This document shows, in pieces, positions 1 through 8,659 of a stretch of DNA of 64,000 bases. Source of the DNA: Neotamlana laminarinivorans (GTDB lineage Bacteria; Bacteroidota; Bacteroidia; Flavobacteriales; Flavobacteriaceae). The position numbers and the translations under genes are program-made. Numbering within the stretch: the stretch's first letter is position 1; every line of letters begins with the position of its first letter. The DNA lies in contig NZ_JAJAPW010000003.1 in NCBI RefSeq assembly GCF_020523925.1, positions 372,001 through 436,000 of the forward strand. The letters are read 5' to 3'. The notes beneath the pieces were generated by a model. It worked only from the letters and a program-made list of their open reading frames with translations. It searched no databases and was not told the origin of the DNA.

Positions 1-2
1 GA

Positions 3-65
3 AAGAAAAAACTTACTGTTGGTAGTCGAAGCCCATTAGTTATTGGTCGAAATTTAATTATCTAA
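3..65 (+). CDS. C-terminal end of an upstream gene (partial)
   Basis: The frame is open from the window edge to a TAA at 63-65 and encodes about 20 residues ending GRNLII. The next gene starts within 51 bp on the same strand. The fragment is too short to assign to a family. It could also be a chance open frame, so this is a weak call. Confidence 0.35.
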   Translation, partial: KKKLTVGSRSPLVIGRNLII

Positions 66-79
66 ATAGTCAATTAATA

Positions 80-87
80 TAAGTTTG
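80..87 (+). promoter_or_regulatory. TAnnTTTG -7 element
   Basis: TAAGTTTG is an exact match to the Bacteroidota -7 consensus. It predicts transcription starting near 92-95. An ATG at 95 would then be almost leaderless, so the ATG at 116 is the more likely start of the next gene. No clear -33 TTG was seen. Confidence 0.5.
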
Positions 88-115
88 TTCATTCATGATA
101 AAAGTATTTGTTTTT

Positions 116-1768
116 ATGACAGAAATAAATGTTAAAAAAAGAGCATTAATTTTATTAATTGTTACTTTTTTTGTTTTTGTACTTCGTTTATGTGCTCAAA
201 CTGCAGAACCTCTTATTTTAGATATGGTTCACCATAATCCAGGTGAGGCTCCTTACAATTCAGTATATAATAACCCTGAGGTTATTAAAGAAATGGGATA
301 TAATGGAAAGGTCTACTTTTTGTTCGAATCTCCTGCTTTAGCTATTAATTGGGAGTCGGTAGATAAAGATATTTTACCAAAAGGAAGCGAAGATAGAGCT
401 TGGGTTGATGCGAAAGCGGCTCAAGTAAAAAAAATGCATGAAGCTTGTGTGGCAGCCAATATGAAAATATATGCCATGTCCGATTTGGTATTATTTCCTA
501 AGCGTTTAATTGAGAAATATAAGATTGAAGATACTTTTGGAGACCCTAACAACCCATTAACCGAAAAATTAATTAGAGCTCAAATTAATGAAATGTTCGA
601 TCAGTTTCCAGATTTAACAGGTTTAGTAGTTAGAATTGGAGAAACGTATTTGCACGATGCGCCTTATCATTTAGGTTCTATTCAAAATAAAAAGAGTCCA
701 GAAAAAACAATTATTCCTCTTATAAATATTTTAAGAGAAGAGATTTGCGTAAAACGCGACAAAGAACTGGTTTTTAGAACTTGGGGCGCCTTTGATGTAA
801 ATTTAGACGATTACATGAAGGTAAGTAATGCTGTAGAACCACATAAAAATTTAGTAATTAGTGTTAAGCATTGCGAAGGCGATTTCCATCGAGCCAATGC
901 TTTTAGTAAAGTAATAGGGCAGGGGCGTCATAAACAAATTATTGAAGTTCAGGCAGCTCGTGAATACGAAGGTAAAGGTGCTTATCCTAATTACATTTCA
1001 AATGGTGTAATAAATGGTTTTGAAGAACACGCTCGTATGCCAGAAGAACGTATTAATAGCCTTAAAGAATTTGTAGAAACAAAGCCAGAATTATATGCAG
1101 GTATTTGGACTTGGACACGTGGTGGCGGATGGAACGGACCCTATATTAAAAATGAATTATGGTGCGATTTAAATGCTTGGGTAATGGCACAATGGGGAAA
1201 AGATGTGACTCAAACCGAGGAAGAAGTGTTTAACAGATATGCAACAGAGCGTTTAAAATTAAAGCAAGACGATGTAGCTAAATTTAGAAGATTATGTTTG
1301 CTATCTGCAGAAGCTGTAGTTCGAGGAAGAAATAGTACATACAGAGACATGAACCCATGGTGGACTCGCGATCAAGGAATGGCATTTCCCCCCGTGCCTA
1401 ATGAGGATTATAAACAAAAACGTAATTTAGCTCAAAAAGATGAAGCAGTTGCTAAATGGAAAACCATTGTAAAGTTAGCAAAGGTTATAGATTGGGGTAG
1501 TGCAGATGCCAAAGATCATGCTGTTGGTTCTGCAGAATATGGTTTACGATTGTATGAAATTTACAGAGCCTTAGTTTATATGGCAGATGCCAATAAAAAA
1601 GGAGATGAGAAAACCGTGCAAAAGTGGATAAAAAAATATGATGAAGCTTGGGCCAACTATAATAAGTTACCGGAAGAATTTAAAAACGTAGCCACATTAT
1701 ACACTCAAGATTTTGAAAGGCATATTGCTAATAATGCCGATAAAAAAGTAAATACATTAAGAAAGTAG
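116..1768 (+). CDS. Secreted glycoside-hydrolase-like protein
   Basis: About 550 residues. The N-terminus is a signal peptide: a basic start (NVKKR), a hydrophobic run, then cleavage probably near LCAQ. The mature protein has TIM-barrel-like features seen in carbohydrate enzymes, such as strand-end acids (RIGETY), aromatic-rich loops (WTWTRGGGWNGPY) and a helical C-terminal third. It recalls alpha-glucuronidase-like glycosidases, but I cannot name a family with certainty. An in-frame ATG at 95 was rejected because the -7 element at 80-87 places the transcript start there. It is convergent with the next gene across a shared terminator. The substrate is unknown; export suggests polysaccharide use. 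Confidence 0.6.
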   Translation: MTEINVKKRALILLIVTFFVFVLRLCAQTAEPLILDMVHHNPGEAPYNSVYNNPEVIKEMGYNGKVYFLFESPALAINWESVDKDILPKGSEDRAWVDAKAAQVKKMHEACVAANMKIYAMSDLVLFPKRLIEKYKIEDTFGDPNNPLTEKLIRAQINEMFDQFPDLTGLVVRIGETYLHDAPYHLGSIQNKKSPEKTIIPLINILREEICVKRDKELVFRTWGAFDVNLDDYMKVSNAVEPHKNLVISVKHCEGDFHRANAFSKVIGQGRHKQIIEVQAAREYEGKGAYPNYISNGVINGFEEHARMPEERINSLKEFVETKPELYAGIWTWTRGGGWNGPYIKNELWCDLNAWVMAQWGKDVTQTEEEVFNRYATERLKLKQDDVAKFRRLCLLSAEAVVRGRNSTYRDMNPWWTRDQGMAFPPVPNEDYKQKRNLAQKDEAVAKWKTIVKLAKVIDWGSADAKDHAVGSAEYGLRLYEIYRALVYMADANKKGDEKTVQKWIKKYDEAWANYNKLPEEFKNVATLYTQDFERHIANNADKKVNTLRK

Positions 1769-1790
1769 GCTTTTAGCCTACTTTTTTTTT
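1764..1790. terminator. Shared convergent terminator
   Basis: AGTAGGC and GCCTACT pair around a short loop, with nine T's on the plus side. The structure overlaps the last codons of both convergent genes. The minus-side T-run is weaker. Confidence 0.75.
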
Positions 1791-2425
1791 CGACTTATAG
1801 TTAAACCATCTCGAATGGGTAAAACTACAGTTTCTACTCGAGTATCGGTTTTTAAAAGCTTGTTATAAGCAATAAGGGCAGGAGTAGAAACATCATCTTT
1901 TTTAAAAGTTGTATCTAAAATTTTACCACTCCATAATACATTATCCGATAAAATAATGCCTCCTGTATTTAGTTTATCAATTATAATATCAAAATATTTG
2001 GGGTAGTTTACTTTATCTGCATCAATAAAAACTAGATCAAAAGTTTTATCGAGTTTAGGAATAATATCTAAAGCGCTTCCTAAATGTTGATGAATTTGAG
2101 ATGCATAATCAGATTTATCGAAATACTTTCTTTGAAAATCAACTAATTCCTCATTAACATCAATAGTATGTAGTTCGCCTTCATCTTGCATTCCTTCAGC
2201 TAAACAAAGGGCAGAATAACCAGTGTAAGTACCAATTTCTAAAATGTTTTTAGGATTAACCAGTTTAGAAATCATGCTTAATAAACGTCCTTGGTAATGC
2301 CCACTAAGCATTCTGGGTTGTAAAATTTTCTGGTAAGTTTCTCTAGTAAGTTGTTGTAGTAGTTCGGGTTCGTCTTCGGTATGTTTTACAACATAATCAT
2401 CTAATTCTTCTGGTATAAAATGCAT
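1778..2425 (-). CDS. SAM-dependent O-methyltransferase (COMT-like family 3)
   Basis: 215 residues of the class I Rossmann type. The SAM-binding motif is ILEIGTYTGYSALCLAEG, followed by the acidic IDV strand and the metal-site segment FIDADKVNY typical of catechol/caffeoyl-CoA O-methyltransferases. The start codon overlaps the stop of the ACMSD-like gene by one base (TAATG), so translation is probably coupled. It is the last gene of the kynurenine cluster, which suggests a hydroxylated aromatic substrate, but this family is also common as stand-alone genes of unknown substrate. It ends in the shared terminator. Confidence 0.85.
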   Translation of the reverse strand: MHFIPEELDDYVVKHTEDEPELLQQLTRETYQKILQPRMLSGHYQGRLLSMISKLVNPKNILEIGTYTGYSALCLAEGMQDEGELHTIDVNEELVDFQRKYFDKSDYASQIHQHLGSALDIIPKLDKTFDLVFIDADKVNYPKYFDIIIDKLNTGGIILSDNVLWSGKILDTTFKKDDVSTPALIAYNKLLKTDTRVETVVLPIRDGLTISRKKK

Positions 2426-3510
2426 TAACTTAAAATTCTGTTTACTAGTTCATTTTTTGCTTTTTCGTCATCACCATAAAGCCATTGTAGTACATTATCT
2501 TCCCAAATGGCATCACGTTCTGTTTCGTTTATAATTTCGCGTTCTATGGCCAAATCTAAAATTTTACCTGGGTATGATGATTGTTTGTCACTTTCCATTT
2601 CACCTAACGGGTAAGGATCGTCTAACCCCATTAAAACCTGTTTGGCGCCTTGATTTTTTACTAAAAGTTGAAAAGAGCCTGTATCATGAACCAAAGTATC
2701 AAAAAATATATTTTTATGGCCAACAGCCTTTCTTGGGTGATGTTTACCTTCAAATAAATCAGGTCTGCCATCAAAACCTTGAATACGTCTTCCTAAATTA
2801 ATTTGAGCCAATTGCCCACCATGAGCAAAACAAGTTCGCATATTTGGGTATTTATCTTGCAAGCCATTTAAGGTGAAAAAATGGTAAGCATCGGCGCATT
2901 GCGCAAGCATCCAAATTAGGTGAAAACGCCATGAGGTGTTTTGAAGTTTTATAAATTTTTCGCCGTCATATGGGTGAATTTCAACGGCTAATCCATATTT
3001 GTCGGCAAGTTCAAAAATACGTGCGTTTTCTTCATCAAAAATACTACGCCAAGTACCAATGGTGTCCATGTAATGTGTTGGTAAACATAAAAGACGCATG
3101 TTTAACTCTTCAACACAACGTTCAATTTCCCAGCAAGCACCACGAACATAACCAGGATGCACTACAAAACCACAAGTAAATTTATTAGGATGTTCGGCTT
3201 GTATTCGGGCGTTAAAATCGTTTTGAAAACGTAAAGCTTGTTTCATTTCTTCTAAACGTAAACCATTACCATATAGTTGCGATAAATTTAAAACAACCGC
3301 ATGATCTATTTTGTTACGCTCCATCCAAGCGAGTTTTTCATGTAAAAAGAAACTAGAGTCTGTAATTGGGCGATTCCAATCTTTTTGAAGCATAAATTTT
3401 CGGTCTTTATCAACCCAAAAAATACCTTTGTCTCGCATAAAATCTGGAATTTCTTCCGGATAAGGTAATAAATGCGAATGCCCGTTTATTCTAAGTTTAC
3501 GTTTGCTCAT
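2425..3510 (-). CDS. nbaD: Amidohydrolase, ACMS decarboxylase-like (ACMSD)
   Basis: 361 residues of the metal-dependent amidohydrolase superfamily. It has the N-terminal metal motif GHSHLLP, a second-strand histidine in VEIHPYDG, the FAHGG histidine, and the DTLVHD and LMGLDDPYPLGE blocks that match 2-amino-3-carboxymuconate 6-semialdehyde decarboxylase. It would decarboxylate the unstable product of the neighbouring dioxygenase, steering carbon to 2-aminomuconate rather than quinolinate. It lies 95 bp downstream of the dioxygenase gene and overlaps the O-methyltransferase start. Confidence 0.88.
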   Translation of the reverse strand: MSKRKLRINGHSHLLPYPEEIPDFMRDKGIFWVDKDRKFMLQKDWNRPITDSSFFLHEKLAWMERNKIDHAVVLNLSQLYGNGLRLEEMKQALRFQNDFNARIQAEHPNKFTCGFVVHPGYVRGACWEIERCVEELNMRLLCLPTHYMDTIGTWRSIFDEENARIFELADKYGLAVEIHPYDGEKFIKLQNTSWRFHLIWMLAQCADAYHFFTLNGLQDKYPNMRTCFAHGGQLAQINLGRRIQGFDGRPDLFEGKHHPRKAVGHKNIFFDTLVHDTGSFQLLVKNQGAKQVLMGLDDPYPLGEMESDKQSSYPGKILDLAIEREIINETERDAIWEDNVLQWLYGDDEKAKNELVNRILS

Positions 3511-3605
3511 GGTAAATATTATTGAGATGCTCTAGTTATAATTATCTGTTTTAAATTGATTGTTCTATGCAGCTCATTATATTATAATACAATTAAATAA
3601 GGTAT

Positions 3606-4088
3606 TTATTTACCCTTTCCAAATTTGTCGTGGTATCTATCAAAAATTGCAGGCATATCCGTTTCAATGTTTTCTAGAGTAAACTCTTCTTCATAAATTA
3701 AGTCGGCTTCTTCTTCAGAATACCATTGTAATTTATCTTTTACGCCTTTTTCTCTGGGATATTCTATAACCAATCCAACTGTATTTGGTCCGCGCTGAGG
3801 CGAATGTGGCACTTTTGGAGGTAATAAAAATATCTCGCCTTCTTTTATATGAATGTCTTTGGGTTTGCCTTCATCTATAACTTTTAAAACAATATCGCCC
3901 TCAACTTGATAGAAAAATTCAGGCGTTTCGTTATAGTGATAGTCTGTACGGTCATTAGGACCACCAACAACCATTACTATAAAATCGCCATCTTTCCAAA
4001 CGACCTTATTTCCTACAGGTGGTTTTAATAAATGACGGTTTTCTTCAATCCATTCTTTAAAATTAATAGGCGGATATAATTTACTCAT
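3606..4088 (-). CDS. nbaC: 3-hydroxyanthranilate 3,4-dioxygenase
   Basis: 160-residue cupin, close to the usual bacterial length. R47, H51, E57, H95, R99 and E109 match the iron ligands and substrate-binding residues of the family almost position for position ([22 protein letters not shown]). The C-terminal CxxC pairs found in some proteobacterial enzymes are absent. It opens the 3-hydroxyanthranilate ring and feeds the downstream decarboxylase. A palindromic repeat separates it from the kmo gene and no promoter motif was seen between repeat and start, so read-through from kmo is likely. Confidence 0.95.
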   Translation of the reverse strand: MSKLYPPINFKEWIEENRHLLKPPVGNKVVWKDGDFIVMVVGGPNDRTDYHYNETPEFFYQVEGDIVLKVIDEGKPKDIHIKEGEIFLLPPKVPHSPQRGPNTVGLVIEYPREKGVKDKLQWYSEEEADLIYEEEFTLENIETDMPAIFDRYHDKFGKGK

Positions 4089-4104
4089 TGTGCTATAATA
4101 TTTT

Positions 4105-4228
4105 GGGCGTTACCCTAAAGGGTCAGGCTTTCCGCTATATCTTTTTTAGTTTTTTATTGTGTTTTACTTATGCTTCACAAAACACAATAAAAAACTAAAA
4201 AAGGATGCCGCTTCAATCCTTAACGCGG
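4105..4228 (-). repeat. Intergenic palindromic repeat element, copy 1
   Basis: Read on the minus strand, it runs from GCGTTAAGGATTGAAGCGG to AGCGGAAAGCCTGACC and TAACGCCC. Outer blocks match copy 2 at 42103-42206: GCGTTA-GGATTG-AG at one end, and AGCG-AAAGCC-GACC then TAACGCCCAA at the other. The core is a perfect 25-bp inverted repeat (4141-4165 and 4179-4203) around a 13-nt loop. It fills most of the gap inside the kynurenine cluster. It has the look of a dispersed flavobacterial intergenic element; there is no coding content. Confidence 0.75.
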
Positions 4229-4306
4229 GTTCTTTAAAGCATTAAAATTACCAATAAAAAAGTGAAATTTATTGTGTTTTAACCAGAAATTAAATGCAGT
4301 TAAAAA

Positions 4307-5707
4307 TTAATGTAAACCTGTAATTTTATCATTATTTAAAATGGCATTTGTTTTTTCTTTAACCAGTTTTAAAACCGTGTTTAAATCACTATCAACATCA
4401 ATAACATGGTTTGATAATAAGTTTAAAATAGCCTTATCTTGCGCACGCCCTTTAAGCATGGCTTCTTTGTAGCCAATATTTTCATTAAATGTAACTAAGC
4501 TGTATTTAGATGCATAATCTTCAGGGAACTCTTTTTCTAAAGCCATTTCAATTTTTCGTTTTTCTTGAAAAATAACTTGCCCCACATGGTCGCGCATTTC
4601 ATTAAAATTATCTAAAGCTAAATCGGCAATAGCATCGGTATCTTTTTTTCTGATTTTTTCGTATGCACTAAAAATAGTTTGCCAATCGACATTTTTATTT
4701 TGGTTTAAAACAGAATCAAACTCAACAACATCTTCAAACGAGGCATTCATACCTTGCCCGTAAAATGGAACAATAGCATGTGCAGCATCGCCCATAAGCA
4801 GCGTATTGCCTTTATAATGCCAAGGCGAGCATTTTATTGTGCCAAGAGCTGCAGTTGGGTTTTTAAAAAAATCTTCAACTAAATTAGGCATAATTTGCAA
4901 GGCATCGGGGAATTCGTTTTTAAAGAATTCGGTAACAATTTCTGGTGTGGTTAAATTGTTAAAGTTGTATTTACCTTCGGTATAACTTAAAAAAAGTGTA
5001 ACAGTAAAACTACCATCTAAATTTGGTAGGGCAATAAGCATAAAATCGCCTCGTGGCCAAATGTGCAAAGCATTTTTATACGTTTTATAATCGCCAGTTT
5101 CTGTGGGTAAAATACTCAGTTCTTTATAGCCATGAGTTAAATAGTTTTGCGAAAAACTAAATAGGAATTTTTTGCCTAAATAATAGCTTTTGCGTAAAGC
5201 AGAGCCAGCACCGTCTGTGGCTATTATACAATCGGCATCTTCAACAAACTCTGTTTTGTTTTCATAATCTTTAAAAAGAGCTGTAGTATTTTCAAAATCT
5301 ACCGATTTACATTTTCTATTAAAATAAATATTTACGTTTTCGTGTTTTTCGGCTTCGGTAAGTAAAAGCGCATTAAGTTCGCCTCGAGAAACAGAGTTTA
5401 TATATTCGTGTTCGCGACCGCTGTAATTCGATAAAAAAGTTTCGCCTTCTTTGGTATGTATCATCCTTCCATGCATAGGTATGCAAAGCGATTTTACTTT
5501 ATTTTCTAACCCAACTAATTTCATGGTTTTATTACCACGATCTGAAAACGCAAGATTTATAGAGCGACCAGCGGAAATATCGGTTTTTCTTAAATCTGGT
5601 CGCATTTCGTAAATATTAACAAAGTAACCGCGTTGTGCTAACCTTAAAGCTAATAAACTACCACATAAACCGGCGCCAATAATTAAAATATTCTCTTTTT
5701 GTTTCAT
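4307..5707 (-). CDS. kmo: Kynurenine 3-monooxygenase
   Basis: 466-residue class A flavoprotein hydroxylase. The FAD Rossmann motif GAGLCG is at 11-16 with E34 ending the second strand. The AGRSINLAFSDRG block is characteristic of KMO, and the second FAD motif GDAAHA is at 306-311 followed by PFYGQGMN. It hydroxylates L-kynurenine to 3-hydroxykynurenine with NADPH and O2. The eukaryotic C-terminal membrane anchor is not evident. It lies 43 bp after kynU in the same orientation, so the two are probably co-transcribed. Confidence 0.95.
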   Translation of the reverse strand: MKQKENILIIGAGLCGSLLALRLAQRGYFVNIYEMRPDLRKTDISAGRSINLAFSDRGNKTMKLVGLENKVKSLCIPMHGRMIHTKEGETFLSNYSGREHEYINSVSRGELNALLLTEAEKHENVNIYFNRKCKSVDFENTTALFKDYENKTEFVEDADCIIATDGAGSALRKSYYLGKKFLFSFSQNYLTHGYKELSILPTETGDYKTYKNALHIWPRGDFMLIALPNLDGSFTVTLFLSYTEGKYNFNNLTTPEIVTEFFKNEFPDALQIMPNLVEDFFKNPTAALGTIKCSPWHYKGNTLLMGDAAHAIVPFYGQGMNASFEDVVEFDSVLNQNKNVDWQTIFSAYEKIRKKDTDAIADLALDNFNEMRDHVGQVIFQEKRKIEMALEKEFPEDYASKYSLVTFNENIGYKEAMLKGRAQDKAILNLLSNHVIDVDSDLNTVLKLVKEKTNAILNNDKITGLH

Positions 5708-5750
5708 GTTATATTTTAGTATTGTTAAAAATACTTCTTATTAAGCTATT

Positions 5751-7022
5751 TTATGTTTTTAATATCTCTTTAAGTTTTTCTACCATTTTAAAAACATCTT
5801 CAAAAGTATTATAAAACGGTGTTGCTGCACAACGTACAACATCTGGTTCTCGCCAATCGGTTATAATATTTGCTTCTATAAGTTTATGGTGTAAACTTTT
5901 ATCTGCATTTTGCACTTGTATAGAAAGTTGGCAACCACGTTCCTCTGGGTTTTTAGGTGTAATTATTTTTATTTTATTGTTATTTAACTCGTTAATTAAA
6001 AATTCGAAATAACCCGTTAGTTTTTCCGATTTTTCTCTTAATGCATCCATGCCAACTTCGTTAAACATATCTAATGATGCTTTTATGGCAGCCATAGAAA
6101 GAATGGGTGGGTTGCTTAATTGCCAACCTTCGGCACCCGGCATAACATCGAGTGGTTGGCGCATATTAAATCGGGTATCTTTATTATGGCTCCACCAACC
6201 AGCAAAACGTTTTAAGTTTTTATTGTAGGCGTGTTTTTCGTGAACAAAAAGTCCTGCTAAACTGCCTGGTCCAGAATTTAAATATTTGTAAGTGCACCAA
6301 GCTGCAAAATCTACTCCAGAGTTGTGTAATTCTGGTTTTATATTTCCGGCACCATGAGCTAAATCTATGCCAACCATACAGTTCTTAGCATGACCAATTT
6401 CTGCAATTCGTTTTAAATCGAGGTATTGACCGGAATAATAGTTTACGCCTCCAATTAAAAGTAGTGCAATTTCATCGCCTTGTTGCTCTAAAATGGTTTC
6501 TAAATCTTCAATATTTAAAAGTTCTTCACCTTCATGAGGTTTCCATTCTACGATACCATCTTCAGCATTAAAACCATGAAATTCAAGTTGTGTTTGTACC
6601 GCATATCTATCGCTAGGAAAGGCATCACTTTCAATAACAATTTTGTACTTTTTTTTTGTTGGCTGATAAAAGCTAACCATTAATAAATGTAAGTTTGTGG
6701 TAAGTGTATTCATTACTACCACTTCAATAGGTTTTGCACCAACAATTTTAGCCATACTTTCGGTTAAAAACTCATGATAAGGTAACCAAGGATTTTTGGC
6801 TTCAAAATGGCCTTCAACACCAAGTTTTGCCCAATCGTTTAATTCTTGCTGAATATAAGTTTGTGTACTTTTTGGTTGTAAACCCAACGAATTTCCTGTA
6901 AAATAAAGCCAGTCTTTTCCGTTTTTATCTTTTGGTATATAAAACTGGTCGCGATATTTTGCTAGAGTATCGTTTTTGTCTTGTTGCAACGCATACTCAA
7001 GGCCGTGTTTATAGGTGTGCAA
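5751..7022 (-). CDS. kynU: Kynureninase
   Basis: 423-residue PLP enzyme that cleaves kynurenine or 3-hydroxykynurenine to (hydroxy)anthranilate and alanine. Seen: the D220-LAH223 cofactor-site block, the Schiff-base lysine K246 in CTYKYLNSGPG, and the N-terminal FTGNSLGLQP. The start is TTG: the upstream in-frame codons reach a stop without an ATG, and homologues begin at this point. It is the promoter-proximal gene of the cluster, with a -7 element at 7047-7054 and a leader of about 20 nt. Confidence 0.94.
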   Translation of the reverse strand: MHTYKHGLEYALQQDKNDTLAKYRDQFYIPKDKNGKDWLYFTGNSLGLQPKSTQTYIQQELNDWAKLGVEGHFEAKNPWLPYHEFLTESMAKIVGAKPIEVVVMNTLTTNLHLLMVSFYQPTKKKYKIVIESDAFPSDRYAVQTQLEFHGFNAEDGIVEWKPHEGEELLNIEDLETILEQQGDEIALLLIGGVNYYSGQYLDLKRIAEIGHAKNCMVGIDLAHGAGNIKPELHNSGVDFAAWCTYKYLNSGPGSLAGLFVHEKHAYNKNLKRFAGWWSHNKDTRFNMRQPLDVMPGAEGWQLSNPPILSMAAIKASLDMFNEVGMDALREKSEKLTGYFEFLINELNNNKIKIITPKNPEERGCQLSIQVQNADKSLHHKLIEANIITDWREPDVVRCAATPFYNTFEDVFKMVEKLKEILKT

Positions 7023-7046
7023 TGTGATTTAATTTTTGGGTTTTAA

Positions 7047-7054
7047 CAAAAATA
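7047..7054 (-). promoter_or_regulatory. TAnnTTTG -7 element for kynU
   Basis: TATTTTTG on the minus strand is an exact -7 consensus, 25-32 nt upstream of the kynU TTG. No clear -33 TTG was seen. Confidence 0.5.
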
Positions 7055-7099
7055 AGAATTATAAGAATAGTAACTGGTACTAATAATAAGGCTTTAAAA

Positions 7100-7135
7100 A
7101 GAAAATGCTTCAATAATATTACTATTGAAGCACTT
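7100..7135 (-). terminator. Terminator after the 7225-7887 lipoprotein gene
   Basis: TGCTTCAATA and TATTGAAGCA (7106-7115 and 7123-7132) form a hairpin. On the minus strand it is followed by TTTTCTTTTT. It isolates the kynurenine cluster from the upstream gene. Confidence 0.65.
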
Positions 7136-7224
7136 TGATATATATAGACGCCTTACGCGGAATATTTATACTTTATTTACGTGTAAAACGAATTCTTAGA
7201 CGTTTATAATTAAATTTTTATGAT

Positions 7225-7887
7225 TTATTTTATTTCAATATTCGATAATTTTAAATTCCAATCGCCTTCTGCCATTTTATGGCTTTGGGCTATTTTTATG
7301 CCATTAAAATCTTTATAATCTTCAAAAGTATTGGTTAGTGTGGCTTCTTGTTGGTTTTGCTTTCTAAATACCCACTCTTTAATAATGTATTGGTTATTAA
7401 AGTAAATGTCGTAGGCATCGCCAGGAGTATAACCGCCTTGATTTGGATATGTTAATGTGATTTTTTGGAGTTCAATTTGACTAATTGGAGCTATTTCATT
7501 TTTTGCCTCTGAAATTGTTACATTTTTATCCCAAACTAATTGAAACGGAAATAATAACCAAAACTTATCGTTTGTAAATGCAGCGTCGGTTTTCGCATTA
7601 ATAGAATCTATTTTTTTCCTATTGTAAGTTATGGTATCGGTTTCTGTAAAAAGACTAACAGTGTTTGTTTTAGTGTTCCATAACCAATGTCTTCTATCTG
7701 CAAAAGTAAATGCAATTTCGTTTACATTATTCCAGTTTATATAACCATGTGCATTTGCAATTTTTTCAGCGGTAGTTAAAACATTAGTATTAGTTTCTGT
7801 AGCTGTTTTTAAAGGTTTTGAAACTGTTTTTTCTTTACAGTTAAAAAGTAATAATGAAATAAGTGTAATTTGTATTATGTGTTTCAT
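7225..7887 (-). CDS. Lipoprotein of unknown function
   Basis: 220 residues. The short signal ends in the lipobox LLLFNC, so the mature protein is probably a lipidated periplasmic or outer-membrane protein. The body is rich in aromatic residues and alternating beta-strand patterns (IAFTFADRRHWLWN, DAYDIYFNNQYIIKEWVF), reminiscent of LolA/LolB-like half-barrels, but no signature allows a firm assignment. It lies 56 bp downstream of msrA in the same direction and ends before the hairpin at 7100-7135. The two genes may form a transcription unit. Confidence 0.7.
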   Translation of the reverse strand: MKHIIQITLISLLLFNCKEKTVSKPLKTATETNTNVLTTAEKIANAHGYINWNNVNEIAFTFADRRHWLWNTKTNTVSLFTETDTITYNRKKIDSINAKTDAAFTNDKFWLLFPFQLVWDKNVTISEAKNEIAPISQIELQKITLTYPNQGGYTPGDAYDIYFNNQYIIKEWVFRKQNQQEATLTNTFEDYKDFNGIKIAQSHKMAEGDWNLKLSNIEIK

Positions 7888-7943
7888 AAGTTAAAAAAAT
7901 ATCTTTTTTATAAAGATACTTTTTTAACTGTGAAGCTTTATTT

Positions 7944-8603
7944 TTAATGCCCACTATTTTTTAATACGTCTGGCATTTTTGTTTTAAAACGATTTAATCT
8001 GGGGATTGAAACCGCTTTTATATAAGGGTGATTTGGATGCTTTTTTTCGTAGTCTTGATGATAATCTTCAGCGACCCAAAATTTTTGAAAAGGGTAAACT
8101 TCTGCGGCTATTGTTTTACCTAATTTATTGGCTAAAGCTTTCTTTTTCTTTAAAATAATTTCTTTTTGTGTATTATTTTGATAAAAAATTATTGACCGAT
8201 ATTGCGAACCACGATCGTTACCTTGACCATTTACTTGGGTTACATTTTGCGATGCAAAATAAACGTCTACCAAAGTTTCAAAACTTACAATGTTAGGGTC
8301 GTAAATAATTTCTACTGCTTCTGCATGACCTGTTCTGCCTGTGTTACTAGCCTCGTAAGTTGGGTTTGAAGTATGGCCACCGGAATATCCAGAAATAGAT
8401 TCTTCTACGCCTTTTACACTTTCATAAATAGCTTCTACACACCAAAAACAACCGCTAGCAAAATATGCTCGGGCTTTTCCGTTTTTTAATGGAACCTCCA
8501 CAGGTTCTTTATCTACTAAAGTTTCTTTTTGTTTTTTGTTTTGTGCATCGTTTTTACAACTTAACAATACAAATAATCCGAATAAGAGAAATATGTTTTT
8601 CAT
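7944..8603 (-). CDS. msrA: Peptide methionine sulfoxide reductase MsrA (lipoprotein form)
   Basis: 219 residues from the ATG at 8603. An upstream in-frame start at 8639 would place 12 residues before the signal peptide. The signal ends in the lipobox VLLSC at residue 16, so the enzyme is exported and lipid-anchored. The catalytic motif is GCFWC, and YSGGHTSNPTYE and GHAEAVEI(I)YDP are diagnostic. No cysteine follows in the C-terminal region, so the second Cys of GCFWC may act as resolving thiol (inference). It would repair oxidised methionine in envelope proteins. Confidence 0.93.
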   Translation of the reverse strand: MKNIFLLFGLFVLLSCKNDAQNKKQKETLVDKEPVEVPLKNGKARAYFASGCFWCVEAIYESVKGVEESISGYSGGHTSNPTYEASNTGRTGHAEAVEIIYDPNIVSFETLVDVYFASQNVTQVNGQGNDRGSQYRSIIFYQNNTQKEIILKKKKALANKLGKTIAAEVYPFQKFWVAEDYHQDYEKKHPNHPYIKAVSIPRLNRFKTKMPDVLKNSGH

Positions 8604-8659
8604 GTTATTATAGACGTTTTTAATTTTTAAACTTAACAATTATAATGTTAAAATAGATT

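Noticed and set aside
95-115. Longer starts at 95, 8639, 10803, 14099, 21678, 37995 and 54341
   Set aside because: Downstream ATGs give proper signal peptides or family N-termini, some of the longer starts are TTG, and -7 elements exclude the long forms at 95 and 14099.
4141-4203. Long hairpin as a rho-independent terminator
   Set aside because: Neither side is followed by a T-run outside the stem, and downstream genes of the same pathway need read-through.
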